Assembly: GCA_963678675.1 (NCBI GenBank)
Contig: OY783198.1
Location: forward strand, 17,780,684-17,844,683
From: Xiphydria camelus
Taxonomy: Eukaryota > Arthropoda > Insecta > Hymenoptera > Xiphydriidae
DNA length: 64,000 nucleotides
Reading direction: 5' to 3'
Shown: one piece after another, positions 1-12,800 of the stretch
Layout: each line of letters opens with the position of its first letter
How positions within the stretch are numbered: the first letter of the stretch is position 1
The notes under the pieces: model-generated
The model's input: the letters and a program-made list of their open reading frames with translations, nothing else
Database searches by the model: none
Told to the model about the DNA's origin: nothing
Translations under genes and position numbers: made by a program

Positions 1-2180
1 TACGCCGTTTCGTAGGAAGAATCGGTCGGTCGAGCGAAGGGAGGATAGACAAAGTAGGGGAAAGCGTCGTTCGGGGCGGGGAGGGATCGACCGCGGAAGG
101 AGAAGGGGCATCGGGCAAAGGAGGAGTGCAACGAAAAAAGGCGAGCGCATCCGAGGGATTAGGTGTACGTGTACGCGAGAGCGAGGAAAAGGGAATCCAC
201 GGAAGAGCGAGCGAGAGGAACAGAGTCGAAAGCGAATTCCAGCGCGTTCGGAACCGATCGGAAGCCCCCGGCGTCCTACGCTCGTGCTTGAGTCAACATC
301 AGTACCAGCTGACTCGTTCGTCGTGATGTAGCGTTCGCTTGTACGGCGTGGTATGGCGTACGGTGAACTTCGACACGTCTCGTCCTCTGTCGTCCGACTG
401 CGAACGCGAGCCGCGCGAGCTCGGAAACGCGATAGCCGACGGTGAGGCGAGTCCAGGGAGAGACACGGTGCGCGGTGCTGGTGTATGCGAGTGGAGTGCG
501 CGAGTTTCACGGCCACGTGGGCAGTGGGTTTTCGGTGAGGAAAAAAAAAATCAAAACGAGCCCGCAGCGTCGTTGCGCGAGGCCTATCGCGCGCGCGGCG
601 GCCCGAGGGTAGGGGACGGACGGGAGAGCGGGGCGCGCGCGAGAGAGAAAGAGAGAGAGAGAGGGTGAGTGAGTGAGTGAATGAGAGAGAGAGAGAGAGA
701 GAGACACGCCAGGGCGGGCGTCCGCCGGAGCTGGGACGCAATATACCAGTACCTCGATCGGATTGCACGTGGGGAACGACGCGGGGGCCCGATATTCGCG
801 CAAAAATGGCATCCACCCACGGCTCTGCATTCGCGATCGATCGTTCCGTCACCGCGGACCGGCCGGGTGGCGTCTGAGGAGGGCGGAAACGCGGAAAAGT
901 GCGAGAACGCGCGAGAGACGATGCTGGTTTTCACGTAGGTGCGACCAGCGGCGGCGACAACGACGACGCGTCCCACGCATCGACCGAGTTGAAATGCGAA
1001 AACGGCCCGGGCCGGAGCGACGTCGACGAGCGAAATGGTACCGAAGTTGTAAACAAGTGCCGTGTGTGTCGGTGACTGCCTGCCTCTGGCGCGTGACGTA
1101 ATCCATTCAAGCGCCTACTACGCAATATACGAGATGCAGGCCTCTCTCGTGTAGGCCGGAAAGGCCGCCAGTGCGTCAAAAAATCGTATTCCAGATTGAA
1201 ACGGTAGGAGGGCCAGCTTGTACAGTTTTCGAGCGTTTTCGGTTGTGTGTTGGGTTTTGAGGGGGAGGTGGGTGGGCGACAGCGTGGAGGGGAACGGAAG
1301 GGGAGTCCCACGACCGTCGTGGTGCGTTATTGCGTTTCGGGACAAACGGGAGTTTCGGGCGGGCAGAGAAAACCCCCCCTCGCTGAGAAAATCTCTTTCG
1401 TTTCCAAGCCTCTCTCTATCTCTCTCATCCCGTGAAAACGTCTCCATTCCCTCTCTCTCTCGTCCCCTTGCCATTATGACGAACGGTGCGAGTCGTCCCA
1501 TCCGTCCACGGGACCCCGCTGCGGTACATTTTCGAAGGCGTTTCACGGTATCTATTGATCTCGAACCACAGGAAAGCCTTCGAACGCCTCGTCGCGACCA
1601 TTACCCGAAAACGCGCGCGCGCGGGAGCATTTCGTCTCTCCCCCGAATGCAACGGTAATTCACGAAAACGCGCAATTTCTTCTGGCGATGGTGCAACGAT
1701 TGTTTACTCCACGCTGCGTCGACGTAGCGCGCCTCTTCCGCGATCGCACAGAGTCGGGATCACGCAAAGGGACGTTCGTCGATCGCTCGGAAAGCGTGCG
1801 ACGCGCGTCCACGTGACGCGCGCTCATCCAGACGTTTCCGTTCAGAACTCGGTAACTTTCCCGGACGCGGCGATTTATGAGCGCGGTTTTTACGCTAACC
1901 ACAACTTCCTCCGTGTCTACGCGCGTGGTATACATGCGCTATGCGGCATTGTACGCGCGTGGTCGCCTTGTCGGGAGGCGCGCGTCATTTCATTGACGTT
2001 TTCGAATTATTTTCGCGTTTTACGCTTCGCTCCGAGTTTCACCTTTTAGCGCGGACCATCGCCACCGGCTCGGACGATAGCTCTCGTGTGACGGGAAATA
2101 AGAGTACTCCGTGACGATTACACGCGAAGCCGATTGATCTATCGTTCGGTGAAAATTTACATATGTACGTATATCCACAC
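1..2180. other. GC-rich leader/promoter-like DNA, no gene recognised
   Basis: This stretch is rich in CpG and short purine runs, including a GA microsatellite at about 682-703. Several long open frames exist on both strands, but their translations are Arg/Ser/Pro-rich with no family signature, as expected for GC-rich noncoding DNA. The nearest real gene is the insulin receptor on the plus strand, so upstream noncoding exons and promoter are a reasonable guess. I cannot place a transcription start or an exon boundary here. Confidence 0.4.
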
Positions 2181-2540
2181 GAACCACCGATGGGATCGGT
2201 CGCTCCGGGATTTCTTCCGGAAGATACCAATTCTACTGGAGGGAAGCGTCGACACCGATTCCTATTTAGACGGTCTCGCGCGTGTCAACGTTTCGGAGTA
2301 CTATAATTTTACCGATTCGCACGCGCGCAGCATCGCGATCCCTGTATTTTTTAATTTATACCCGCGCGCGAACCACCAACGGGATCCGTCGCTCTGAGAT
2401 TTCTTCCGGAAGATACCGATCCTACCGGAGGGAAGCGTCGACAACGATTCCAATTTAGGTGGTCTCGGGCGTGTCAACGTTTCGGAATACTATAATTTTG
2501 TTGTTTGGCGCGCGCGGGATCCCTGTATTTTCACGTAACT
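2181..2540. repeat. Imperfect tandem duplication, period about 189 bp
   Basis: Two adjacent copies share long near-identical blocks: the segment beginning GAACCACC at 2181 recurs at 2370, and both continue through TTTCTTCCGGAAGATACC, GAGGGAAGCGTCGAC, GTGTCAACGTTTCGGA and ACTATAATTTT in the same order. The second copy diverges after about 170 bases. It looks like a local duplication in the noncoding DNA upstream of the insulin receptor. No coding role is evident. Confidence 0.8.
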
Positions 2541-3444
2541 CGTCCGCTTGCCAAATTCTCCCGTCTTCCCCTCTCCGAATATTATATATCGCGTCTCCCG
2601 AGCGGAGAGGCTGTCGGAAGCCGGGATAAAAACGCGATCGCATCTCGAGCGAGGGAAAAGATCGGCCGCGCTCATCCCGGCATAATCTTCCCATTACCCG
2701 CCGCGGATTCATTCTCCTCGAGAGAGAAAAGCACTATATCCTGGTATAATAATCCGCTCGATCCGACGAGTTTCCATTCGACGCTAACGTCACGCTCCTC
2801 CACCCCCCTCTTCTCGGGTCCATGACAAATCAAAACACGATCGCCATCTGGAAAGCGACGTGGTCCCGAGCGGCGGCGGCGTCGCTCTTACCGCGAGAAA
2901 ACTCAAAAGGACGCCGATACGTCGTAGTATCGGACGTCCGACAAATTCCCTCGAATCGTGCGTGAGTGCGTGCGCGCGCCATACTTGCTTTTCCGTCCCT
3001 CCCACTCTCTTGGCTCGCTTTTCCCCCTCCCCGCCCCTTCCGCTCCCACTACGGCCGACGCCACTTTTCGTCAAATCAAAACAACAACGCGCGTAGCGAG
3101 ACCACGGCGGTGGACGTTGGTTTTCGCGTAGATACGGGGCCCGAGAGGCAACGCGCGGAAAAAAGTCGCGCGGCGCCTGTCCGGCGTGCGGCTAAAGAGG
3201 GCAGACCACGCGCGCGCGAGACGTGCCAATGTCTCCTCGGCCCGAAGAAGAGGTTAGGAAAATAACAACGGCGGATCGCTATCGCGAGTTCGATCCAATT
3301 CGAGCTCTCTCCACGGCTGCCGTTGTGTCATCGCGATAAGGGCCCCGCGTTTGGCAAACACCACCGCGTTCGGAATTATCCTCGGCGTAGCGATGTCCTG
3401 CGTTCGATCTCGCTCCCGAATCGTTCGCGCGCGGGAATATACGA
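2541..3444. other. GC-rich noncoding DNA, nothing recognised
   Basis: Open frames on both strands are compositional. No protein motif, RNA gene or clear repeat was seen. Confidence 0.35.
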
Positions 3445-3672
3445 GGGGGTCAGTGGAAAAGTGGTACAAGTCACAATTTGGATTATTTGAGTTAACTGCA
3501 AAAATGCATAGTTAAAGTAAATGTCTGTTTCGAAAAAAAATTGTATAAGTGTATAATGGTATGGTTGCCACTTATACCACTTTTTTTTCTAAACAGATCT
3601 TTACTTTATGCATTTTTGCAGTTAACTGAAATAATCCAAATTGTGACTTGTACCACTTTTCCACTGACCCCC
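3445..3672. mobile_element. Palindromic MITE, 228 bp, possible 8-bp target duplication
   Basis: The element starts GGGGGTCAGTGGAAAAGTGG and ends with its reverse complement. The arms of about 85 bp pair almost completely around a centre near 3560. The eight bases on the left (ATATACGA) and right (TCATACGA) match at six positions, which would fit a decayed 8-bp duplication of the hAT or P type. No transposase is encoded, so it is nonautonomous. The superfamily assignment is tentative. Confidence 0.7.
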
Positions 3673-4809
3673 TCATACGAGTCGCGCGCGTATAATATAT
3701 ATGTATATATCAGATTTCCATTATAATTCCAGGGTGACTCGACGCATTTTTCACTATCGCGTGCGGCGTACGCCGTGTAGTCGGGATATCGCTCTACTTC
3801 CCATCGGGTTCTCGGGGCGAGGGGGCGGACAGGCGGTGGGTGAACGGGCGAAAGGGGGGTGGCTCCGTTGTTTACGTGAAAATATTGTTTCTCGTGGAGA
3901 AGAAGCGGGCTGATAATAAAAAGAAACACCCACCCAATCGCGGCCCCTCTGCTCGCTGAGAGGTAGCGCGCGCGCGTTACACGCGCACTTATATCTGGAA
4001 CTCGATCGGGATGGATCGCGTAGGCGTGCCTGGAAGCATCGGGGATTTTTTTTCTCCTTACGACAGCTCGCGACTCCTCTCCGTACTCTCTCTTCACGCC
4101 GTTGCCAAATTTACTGGCGTATTGTATGGAGAACTCGTGCGGCTGGAAATTTCTGCAACGACTCTCTCTGTCTGTTTCTCTCTCTCTCTCTCTCTCTTGA
4201 ATTCATGCGTGCGTGTCCTCGTTCGCCGCGTGCGTCAGCGCGCGCTTATGAGTGCGCGCATACACGAAGTCAAAAGTAAAAGATACGAGGAGCGTGTGGT
4301 TCTACCTATTTATTATTTCAATATTATCATTATTATTCTTATCGCCGGACATTATGAATGGACGGATTAGCAGCTGACGCTCCGAGACTATCGGAGCCGC
4401 GTTCTCACGAGCGTTTCCTCGCGGACTTTCCGACGCGCCTCCACCGACGCACCCCACCTCGCAGGCGACTCTTTCGCGAATGGCGATTCGAAGGTTTCCC
4501 CCGCGCGAAGGTGGGAGACGCGGCGCGAAGCCCTAAATAAATCTGCGCGCGCCAATGCGGTCTCGCGCAACCGCGGCGCGTTTGAAAATAAAAGCGGAGA
4601 GCGGCGTCGCGGTGCACGTCGGGTTTTCGCGCGGGATAATTGAAAGATACGCAACGCCCCGCCCCTTATTGATTATGATGGAAGCCAGGTGATATGAAAT
4701 GAGTTAAATAAAACACTGTAGTTGAGTGGAAGTTATAATTTTATTACCAAACGCGACTAACGTCTTAAACTCTTAGGAGAGCCCCGAGAGACTAACAAAG
4801 AAAGACTTG

Positions 4810-4842
<33 letters not shown>

Positions 4843-4907
4843 AGGTGTATATAATTTCGTATAAACATTCATACGATATTTGGGAGCAGACCCTACGTGC
4901 TGCTTCC
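3673..4907. other. Noncoding DNA with CT microsatellites
   Basis: This stretch holds CT runs at about 4173-4197 and 4817-4842 and GC-rich open frames without recognisable products. It lies between two mobile elements upstream of the insulin receptor. Nothing else is supportable. Confidence 0.35.
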
Positions 4908-6064
4908 TTAACCCTCCAGTAGTCGCTAGCGGACTCTCGCTCCGCACCGATTGTTATTGGACGATAATTTCATCAGCTTCCCCCTCCAAGTATCGTGCTT
5001 CTCAGTACCTTCAGGTAACAGCATCTGTTAGTGCATGATTGACCGAGTAGGTGAATAGTTTAGCGCTTTGACGAATAATTCGGGATTGCGGACTGAGAGT
5101 CCGCGGCGACCAGTGACGTTACTTCAAATTCTTCGTTTATTTTATATGAGTGATAAATATTTTCGTGAAAGGGATGCTAGAACCATCGCTGTTACGGAGT
5201 TGAAGGGCTGTTATACTTAGCTGGAGTATTAAAAAAGTAATTTTTGTCACTCAGTGTCAAATACTCGGTTTCATGGGCGTCCTCGACGCATGTGAAATCA
5301 TCTTTCACACACCAATTCGTGAAAAGTTGCGCAGTGCGTGAAATAACCTGCGCAGTGCGTGAAATCGCCAATCTCGTATTTGACACTTAGTGACAAAATA
5401 GTTATTTTCGTTATTAGGGCGTGAAGCGCTGTTTCTAACGAGAGTGAAGTTTGCCGCACGAGCGAAGCGAGTACGGCAATCACACTCGTTAGAACGGCGC
5501 GAAACAACCGAATAACGAATTCTATTTTTTGTCACTAAGTGTCAAACACGAGATTGACGATTTCACGCACTGCGCAGGTTATTTCACGCACCGCGCAACT
5601 TTTCACGAATTGGTGTGTGAAAGATGATTTCACATGCGTCGAGGACGCCCATGAAACCGAGTATTTGACACTGAGTGACAAAAAATAGAATTCGTTATTC
5701 GGTTGTTTCGCGCCGTTCTAACGAGTGTGATTGCCGTACTCGCTTCGCTCGTGCGGCAAACTTCACACTCGTTAAAAACAGCGCTTCACGCCCTAATAAC
5801 GAAAATAACTATATCTGAATGCTGAAGATCTCTGGAGAACGAATGGTACCGGGAGCGAAATATTTAGACTTACGATGTCGCTACCAATATTGAAAGCATT
5901 TCTCCTTATAAATCTTGTCTTTAATGAAATGTTTTGATTTTTTATAGAGTTTCATTTAAATAAATGGCATCCGTGACTCAAAATTACAGTTTTTTATATT
6001 GCGGACTCAGAGTCCGCAGCGACCACTGGTGTTTCAGAATCTCTAGCGACTACTGAAAGGTTAA
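4908..6064. mobile_element. Nonautonomous piggyBac-like element with TTAA flanks
   Basis: TTAA occurs at both ends (4908-4911 and 6061-6064). Immediately inside, the left end reads CCCTCCAGTAGTCGCTAGCG and the right end, reversed, reads CCTTTCAGTAGTCGCTAGAG, so about 17 of 20 terminal bases match. TTAA target duplication plus CCY-starting terminal repeats is the piggyBac signature. Subterminal palindromes with core GCGGACT(C/G)AGAGTCCGC sit at about 5086 and 6001 in the same orientation. No transposase frame is visible. The middle carries the large interlocked inverted repeat listed separately. Confidence 0.8.
5233..5812. repeat. Interlocked inverted repeats in the order A-B-A'-B'
   Basis: Segment A (about 5233-5400) is repeated in reverse complement as A' (about 5520-5690), and segment B (about 5400-5530) as B' (about 5684-5812). 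A runs from TTTTTGTCACTCAGTGTCAA through GGTTTCATGGGCGTCCTCGA and on; the same blocks return inverted in A'. B contains GCCGCACGAGCGAAGCGAG, mirrored in B'. The arms are over 90 per cent alike by eye. Either A pairs with A' or B pairs with B', but the two stems overlap, so they cannot both form as a simple nested hairpin. It is the core of the piggyBac-like element. Confidence 0.85.
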
Positions 6065-6242
6065 GAAGAGTTTCGTCATGACATCATCAGTTCGCCGTAC
6101 ACATTGGATTATTCAATAAATTTACTGAGCTGATTTTTGCTAATTCCAATACGCCTCTCCCCCCTCTACGTGCCGTCCGCGCAAAAATACACACTCGAAG
6201 AATCGCGAGCTTAAACCACGACTCTCCCGTTTCTTCTTCCAG

Positions 6243-6821
6243 GTGAAGCAGACCTCCCTCGTCCCCTTCGTCGCGACAATGAAGACCAAAAAGTTTTTCA
6301 TATTCAACAAAAAGCTCCTCTAACTTCCGGTGTCGGGCGTTTTTCGTGCGTGAAAGACGAGACGGGAATCACGCTTCGGTCACCGAAGACGAGTGCACGC
6401 GCATCGATAGCTCGCGCGCGTATACACTGAAAACGCGCGCGCACGCGAGGAACACGCGTGTACGGTTTGATAGTGGGCCCGATGTCGCGAACGGACTATA
6501 CGCGGTAGCGATAATAACGCTGCGAATCGAGCTTTAAATACATGCACGTACATTGGCACAGTTGCGTGTGCGCGTGTATCTGTGTGTGTGCGGTGTAGGA
6601 GAAAATCGTTGTTAAACTCTACTCCGCTCGGCGCTTCTCGATCGCGTTCCTCTTCTTCGCCGCGACGGTGGACGTCGCGAGGGAGAACGGGTGGGGAGAG
6701 AAGGTCGCGGAAGGGAGCGCGAAGAAAGAGCAAGTAGGAAAGAATTGGGAGGGCGAAGAAGCGATAGTGGTGAATCGCGCTACGAGAGGAAAACACTGTA
6801 TCCGCGTGAGATGAGAAGAAG
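6243..6821 (+). promoter_or_regulatory. Candidate 5' untranslated exon of the insulin receptor, with uORFs
   Basis: A pyrimidine tract ending TTTCTTCTTCCAG at 6242 is a plausible splice acceptor for the exon that carries the receptor start codon at 6822. Within this leader an ATG at 6279 opens a 14-codon frame ending at 6323. A second ATG at 6811 opens a 4-codon frame (M-R-R-R) whose TGA at 6823-6825 overlaps the receptor ATG as ATGA. The exon boundary is inferred; the uORFs are directly visible. Confidence 0.45.
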
Positions 6822-9800
6822 ATGAGGACTGGGAACCTCTTCGTCCTCCTCTGCCTCATGACCCTCACTCTGGGTGAGGAGAGGACGACGGAAAGCAGGA
6901 GCGCGAAGAACCTCGGCGAGAAGTACGAGCACGTCGGCAACGCGAAGATCAAGGATTCGGATTCGAACGATGGCGGGGAGAACGCTTTGGGCAACAGGAA
7001 CGACAGGGCTATCGACGCTCATAGGTACTCGCTACGGTCATCTCGCGCGTTACTATTTCGCAGGCCTCACAGTGTGTCCCTGTTTACCCTAAAAGTATCC
7101 TATTTCTCAGCACCGTATCCTAAAAGTATCATAATATTGTAAAATATCCCTAAAAGCACCTCACTTTGAATAATTTGAACGGGGACATAAGGATACGAGC
7201 TAAAAGAGGTCTTCAAGTCGTCTTCAAGACATCTTATGTGCCATTTTCAGAAGACTCAGACATGCCGCGTCTTAAAGTTATCTTTTAATGGTAGAAATAG
7301 TCCAGAAGCGGGTCGTAAGACGCCTTGAAAACGTCCTTTAATTCTGTTCGCGTACTGTCTGGAATATTCTTACATTCATAAAGTCGAACTATGTGTAACT
7401 CTTATCAACTGAGTTAATTTCATTCGTACTAATTGTATAAAGCACGATTTGATATTGTTATAAAATGTGCAATGTATATTTTACATTTACGTATACAAAA
7501 ATTATTTTTGCAGTCAAAAAGTTTTTCTTTATTATTAGAGTGAACCTACAGTTGTTGTGTTTTATGTTCCCGTTAAATGTACAAGTTATGTTTAAACTAA
7601 ACTGCATTTAACTACTCCGTAGAAAGAAAGTATAGGAAGAATATATATTATGTGTATATTATACAAAAAGCCTAAAAAAAAAAATCAAAGCTTAGCAGAA
7701 ACTAAGTTGATTTTATATTTAGGCTTGTTTGTTTAATAGGTATACGTTTTTATACTTTGTGAAAGATGATTACATATTTTATCATTGGAAGTGTACCCTA
7801 TTTTGTCCCTATTTCGAAAAAAATGCACCCTATTTCCCCCCCCAAAAAAGGTTTAGGAACGCTATGAGGCCTGTATTTTGTCGTATATCGGCTGTGAAGA
7901 ATACTCTGCGATCGCAGCTGACGCGCGTCTCAATTTGTATTCAGTTTTGACTCGATTTTGCACCGCAGCTGAGTTACAAATCATCGTGGCACTCCAGCGG
8001 CGGTGCTTCCGGGTTATCGCATAGTCGTCGTTCCGCGGAACGAGAGGAAGCGAATTTTAAATTCCTCGCGTCTTCGCTAGATCGTCTCAACGTCGATCGT
8101 CGTGCTTCCAATCGTTCAATTCTGTCGACAGCGCACCGTCGAAGAGCAACCAACAGTTTACCAAGTCGAATCTGCCCAAGTCGAACCTGAAGCCGAGCGA
8201 GAAAGGATACCAGAAGGGACGCCACTTCAGGAACATGACCATCGCCAACGGCATTTGTCAGAGCATCGACATCAGGAACAGCGTCGACTACTTCACTATG
8301 CTGCAGGGATGTGTGGTGATCGAGGGCTTTCTCCAAATCGTCCTGATCGAGCCCAAAAAAAAAGAGCTGAGCGCGAACGCGGACGCGATCGTGGACTTCC
8401 AGAATGTCTCGTTCCCGTTGCTCCGCGAGATCACCGGTTACCTGGTGCTCTACCGCGTGAACGGTTTGAAGAGCCTGTCGAATCTCTTTCCCAATCTCGA
8501 AGTGATCAGAGGGGAGATCCTGTTGACGGACTACTCCTTCATGATCTACGAAATGCCACATCTGCAGGAGGTAAGCTCGTCTCACAGTTCGCCTCCGGCG
8601 ATTTGCTTTGGGAATTTGCAAAGCCGAAATCAATTGGCGGTGTTTACTTTGCGCTTGGCGATGAAACATTGTCGGGATGCGCGGTTGACATTCTAAAAAA
8701 AAAGCGTAATTCATAGACCGCGGTATTAAGATGATATTCGCCTATTTATAACTTCTTTTCCTGGAAAGGCATTCGAGGGTTCAACATTTTTAGTTTCGTC
8801 GCTTCTTTGTTTCAGTAGTATTAACTCAAATACCGCGTTCGCGCGCGCGTTTGCACGTAACTCTTAAGCGTATTTTGCAATAACGAACCCCTTTTGCTCA
8901 GCTTCGAGGATTCATCGAAAGGACGTCCTTCGAAAGAGTTATAAATAATTGAATCGCATCGTCCGCCGCGGCTATCGTCTGCCAGCTTCAGCGACGTAAA
9001 ATTGCAAGCGCCACGCCGAACGCTGAGAATTGCAGAGCAGCTCTCGGCGAGTCCTGCAATCGCAGTCGCTGCTCCCGAGGCGTGTTTACTTGCAAGTAGA
9101 ATTTCCATCGATATTTATCTTCGGTGGAACGTAGACCCGAGCAGCCGGCTCACGTGATCCGGCAAGTCGAATCGGATTTAATTAAATTATGCAGAAATGC
9201 CGTGTTCGCACGTAAGTGACTGCGGTAAAACGTCGCGGCACATGTACGTATATACGCACTCGCCGGCTCGGATAACGTGAGATTACCAGAATACGAGTGG
9301 TACGGAAACGCGTGTCCTTATCGCCAAAAGAAATATAACGTCCCGATACTGAAAGAACTGGCTTGTCAAAGCTCTTTCTTTCTCTCTCTCTCTCTGTCTC
9401 GCTCTTTTTCTCCATTTCGGTCTTTCCCGCCTTGCCGTCTCTATAGTCGCTGGGACAGTTTTTTTCTCTCGCTATACTTAGATATGAAACTCGGGGTATT
9501 CTATGGCGAGGCGAAAGTGGATATATTGAAAGATTTAAAAAGTTTGAAGTCAAAGTTTAGTCTTTGCGGTTAAACGTCGAGGCGCGTATGCAGGTCGCCA
9601 CATTGATTGAGATTCCGGAGAAATTTATTGTCCTTTGATTTGTTTGCCATTAGATTGCACCGGATTAAATGGTGCAATAGGGTAGTTGACTGATTTTTTG
9701 TATTAATGATTCGACAAATTTGGAAGAAATTATCAACCCCGTATTTTTTCATTTTTCATTTTCGGCTTTATCCGAGCCGTAAAACGACATTTAGAAACGC

Positions 9801-12800
9801 AGCATACGTCATCGTTCAGTAAACCTATCTCTCTCGCACTCGTTCATTGGCATAAGTGCGTCTTTCACGGCTCTTCGATGACGTCACAATTGAGCAGAGA
9901 GAAATGCGCTTGTAACTCGGCGAGTGATAATTTTTTCGGGCATTTTCTTTTTCACGTGATATTGAATATGTATACGGATTACAAATTGAACATTAAGAGA
10001 TACGAACATTTTTTTCTAGTCATCATCCCAATTGTCCATTACAATTTTCAGGAGTTTTCGTCAATACAGCGAACAATATTATAACGTTCTCTCTATTTTC
10101 ATATATTTGCAGTTGAATGCGAATTAATCAGCGTGAAGAAAAGCTATACTCAAGAAACAACGGTACACTCCATTTTTCTATTGGTACATTTTCGACGTCA
10201 ATTGATACAAACATTACAGCGCCGATATCTTGACCGATACTCGCTCGCTGTTGAGTTTCGCTGTCGGCCTTATTTTAAAAAATTCCAATCTTGCACTCCA
10301 GGGCCTCTCGAGGACAATTGAACGCGATTATCGTCAGAGGCCGCACGCGCCTAATTGCTTTTCCCACGTGAAACCAATGCGATCGGCTACTCTTCGGCGG
10401 TTTATTTCAATTTAACCGTCGGGCCCACTCGTCCCAGGGGTTAACCGATGTCAACCAATTAACTGAATTAACCGACCGTCTGACCTCTCGCCTTCGTAAA
10501 AATTCTTCCAGATTGGCCTAAAGAAGCTAACAAAGATTACCCGAGGGGCAGTTCGCATCGAGAAAAACTCGGCCCTCTGCTTCACCAAAACCGTGGATTG
10601 GGACGCTATCGTGGTAGCCGGTGAGAACGTCATCAAGGACAACAGCAACGAAGCTTCATGCCCAGGTGCGTGCATGCATGCTACATTTGCAGGATTCCTC
10701 GATTCTCGTCTCTCCCTCTTTCACTCTCCTCTCTCTTTCTCCTCTCTCCCTCCTCTCACTCGCCATTTCATATCCAGTGAGAAGCGCGGCTAAGTCTCAA
10801 GATTGAAATGAGTTTCGAAAGAGGCACCGCGTATCGCGTGGAGATTCGCATTCTACGGAGAATACTCTGACGATTATGTGTTGCTTGGATTAATTGAAAA
10901 TCGATAGGCCGGTTTCGAATAACTCGATATCGCGGGCAAACGTCTGGTAATTATGAAAGAGGAGAATTCGCGTAGTTCGAGTTTTCGGTTGGGGGTGATG
11001 TTGGAAACTGAGGGAGAACAGAACACGTTATCCCGAGTGCGCGGCGCATCGTATGTACATGCCGCAGTCGACATCAATTTCGCGGAGTTTTTTTCTGCGC
11101 GCAACCCATCACGCAGGTCAAGGTGTTAGCTAATATGTCGTGTGCGTTAAGCCTCGTAATATCGTTGCAATTTCAGTTGGCCTTATCGTTGGAGGGGATA
11201 AATGGCGTCTACCACCATCCAAGTCTCTTTATCATTTGCCAAACACGTTTTGCCTTGACAAATTCTTTTTATTCGACGACCGGCTCCGGTTCTGCTGATT
11301 ACGCCTTTCATGCGTCTGCGTCCGCGCGCAGTTGCTATAATTATATTCACTGCAGTTTCAGCGGCGACATGTACAATCTCCGTTAAATCGTCAAACTTGC
11401 GCGCTACGTACAATGACGCGGGTAAATAACGAGAAGTTTGTGGAAAAGAACAATGATGCTCGATTTTTTCGCTTATCGTGTTATACTTCTTTAAACGCGT
11501 TTTGTGTACAATTTTGATTCACTTTCCGCTATTCTCATTTGCCTTGATCACGACTCTACGCGGTCTCCCTTAAGTGAAAAAGAAGAAAAAGACTCCTATT
11601 CTCTCCCTGTCGAGCAACGCAATTTTCGAATTTCCTACATTGTAAATAACGGGACGTCGTTCGCTGTTTTAGGCTGTCCGAAATGCCCCACCGAATACTG
11701 CTGGACCGCGAAGGACTGTCAGGACAAGATAGAAAATAAATGTCACGAACAGTGCCTCGGTGATTGTTCTGGACCAACGGCGAGCGATTGTTTTGTATGC
11801 AAGAACTATCGAAGAGAAGGGATATGCGTGGATAGCTGTCCGCCCAATTTGTAAGTCGCCTTTGAACGTTGCTCGATAACAGCGCTCTTAAGAGATCCGA
11901 CTAAAAACATCAATTGAACTCTGATTTTCGTCTTTCAGATATTCGTACCTATCGAGACGTTGCATTACGAAGGAGGAGTGTATGAATATTAATGTATTGT
12001 TGAATCCGAACAAAAAGGATCATGACCAAACGTATCACCCATTCAACGGGGTGTGCACCACTCAGTGCCCAGATGGTTACGAAGATTTCATCGATGAAAA
12101 TAACGTGAGTTCGATTATCGATGTTCCGGATATCTCGCATATTTATATAGCTTCGTAAATAAAAAATGGACGTGTCTCATTTTCTCTTCCCGCGCAGAAC
12201 AAAACCTGCCGAGTTTGCAAGGAGTTCAGCTGTCGCAAAATAGGACCGGGTGCGATCATTCGACACATGTCGGACGCCCAGCCTTTCCGCGGGATAACCA
12301 TCGTGAAGGGATCCCTGGAGTTTCAAATACGGAACGGAAACCCGAGCATCATGGACGAGCTGACCAAGTCCTTCGGACAGATAGAGGAGATCACGGGACA
12401 CCTGAAGGTGGCGCATTCCTTTCCCCTGACGAGCTTGAATTTTTTCAAAAAACTCAAGGTCATCAGGGGTGCGCCCACAGACATAAACAACTCGAGCTTG
12501 GTGGTGTTGGATAATCCCAATCTCGCGAGTCTCTTCGCGGAAGGCCAACGGGTAGAGATACTGCACGGAAGGTTATTTTTTCATTACAATCCAAAACTGT
12601 GCCTGACGAAGATCGTGGAACTCGGGAAAATGGCGGGTATCACCAACCTCTCGTCGCTCGAAGTACAGCCGGAATCGAATGGCGAGAAGGTCGCCTGTGA
12701 CGTCACCGACATCGCCATCAACGTGAAAGAGAAGAGCTCGAGCGACGTCACCCTGATCTGGCAGAGGTACGAGCCCCGTGGAGGTCAGCGGCTGCTGAGC

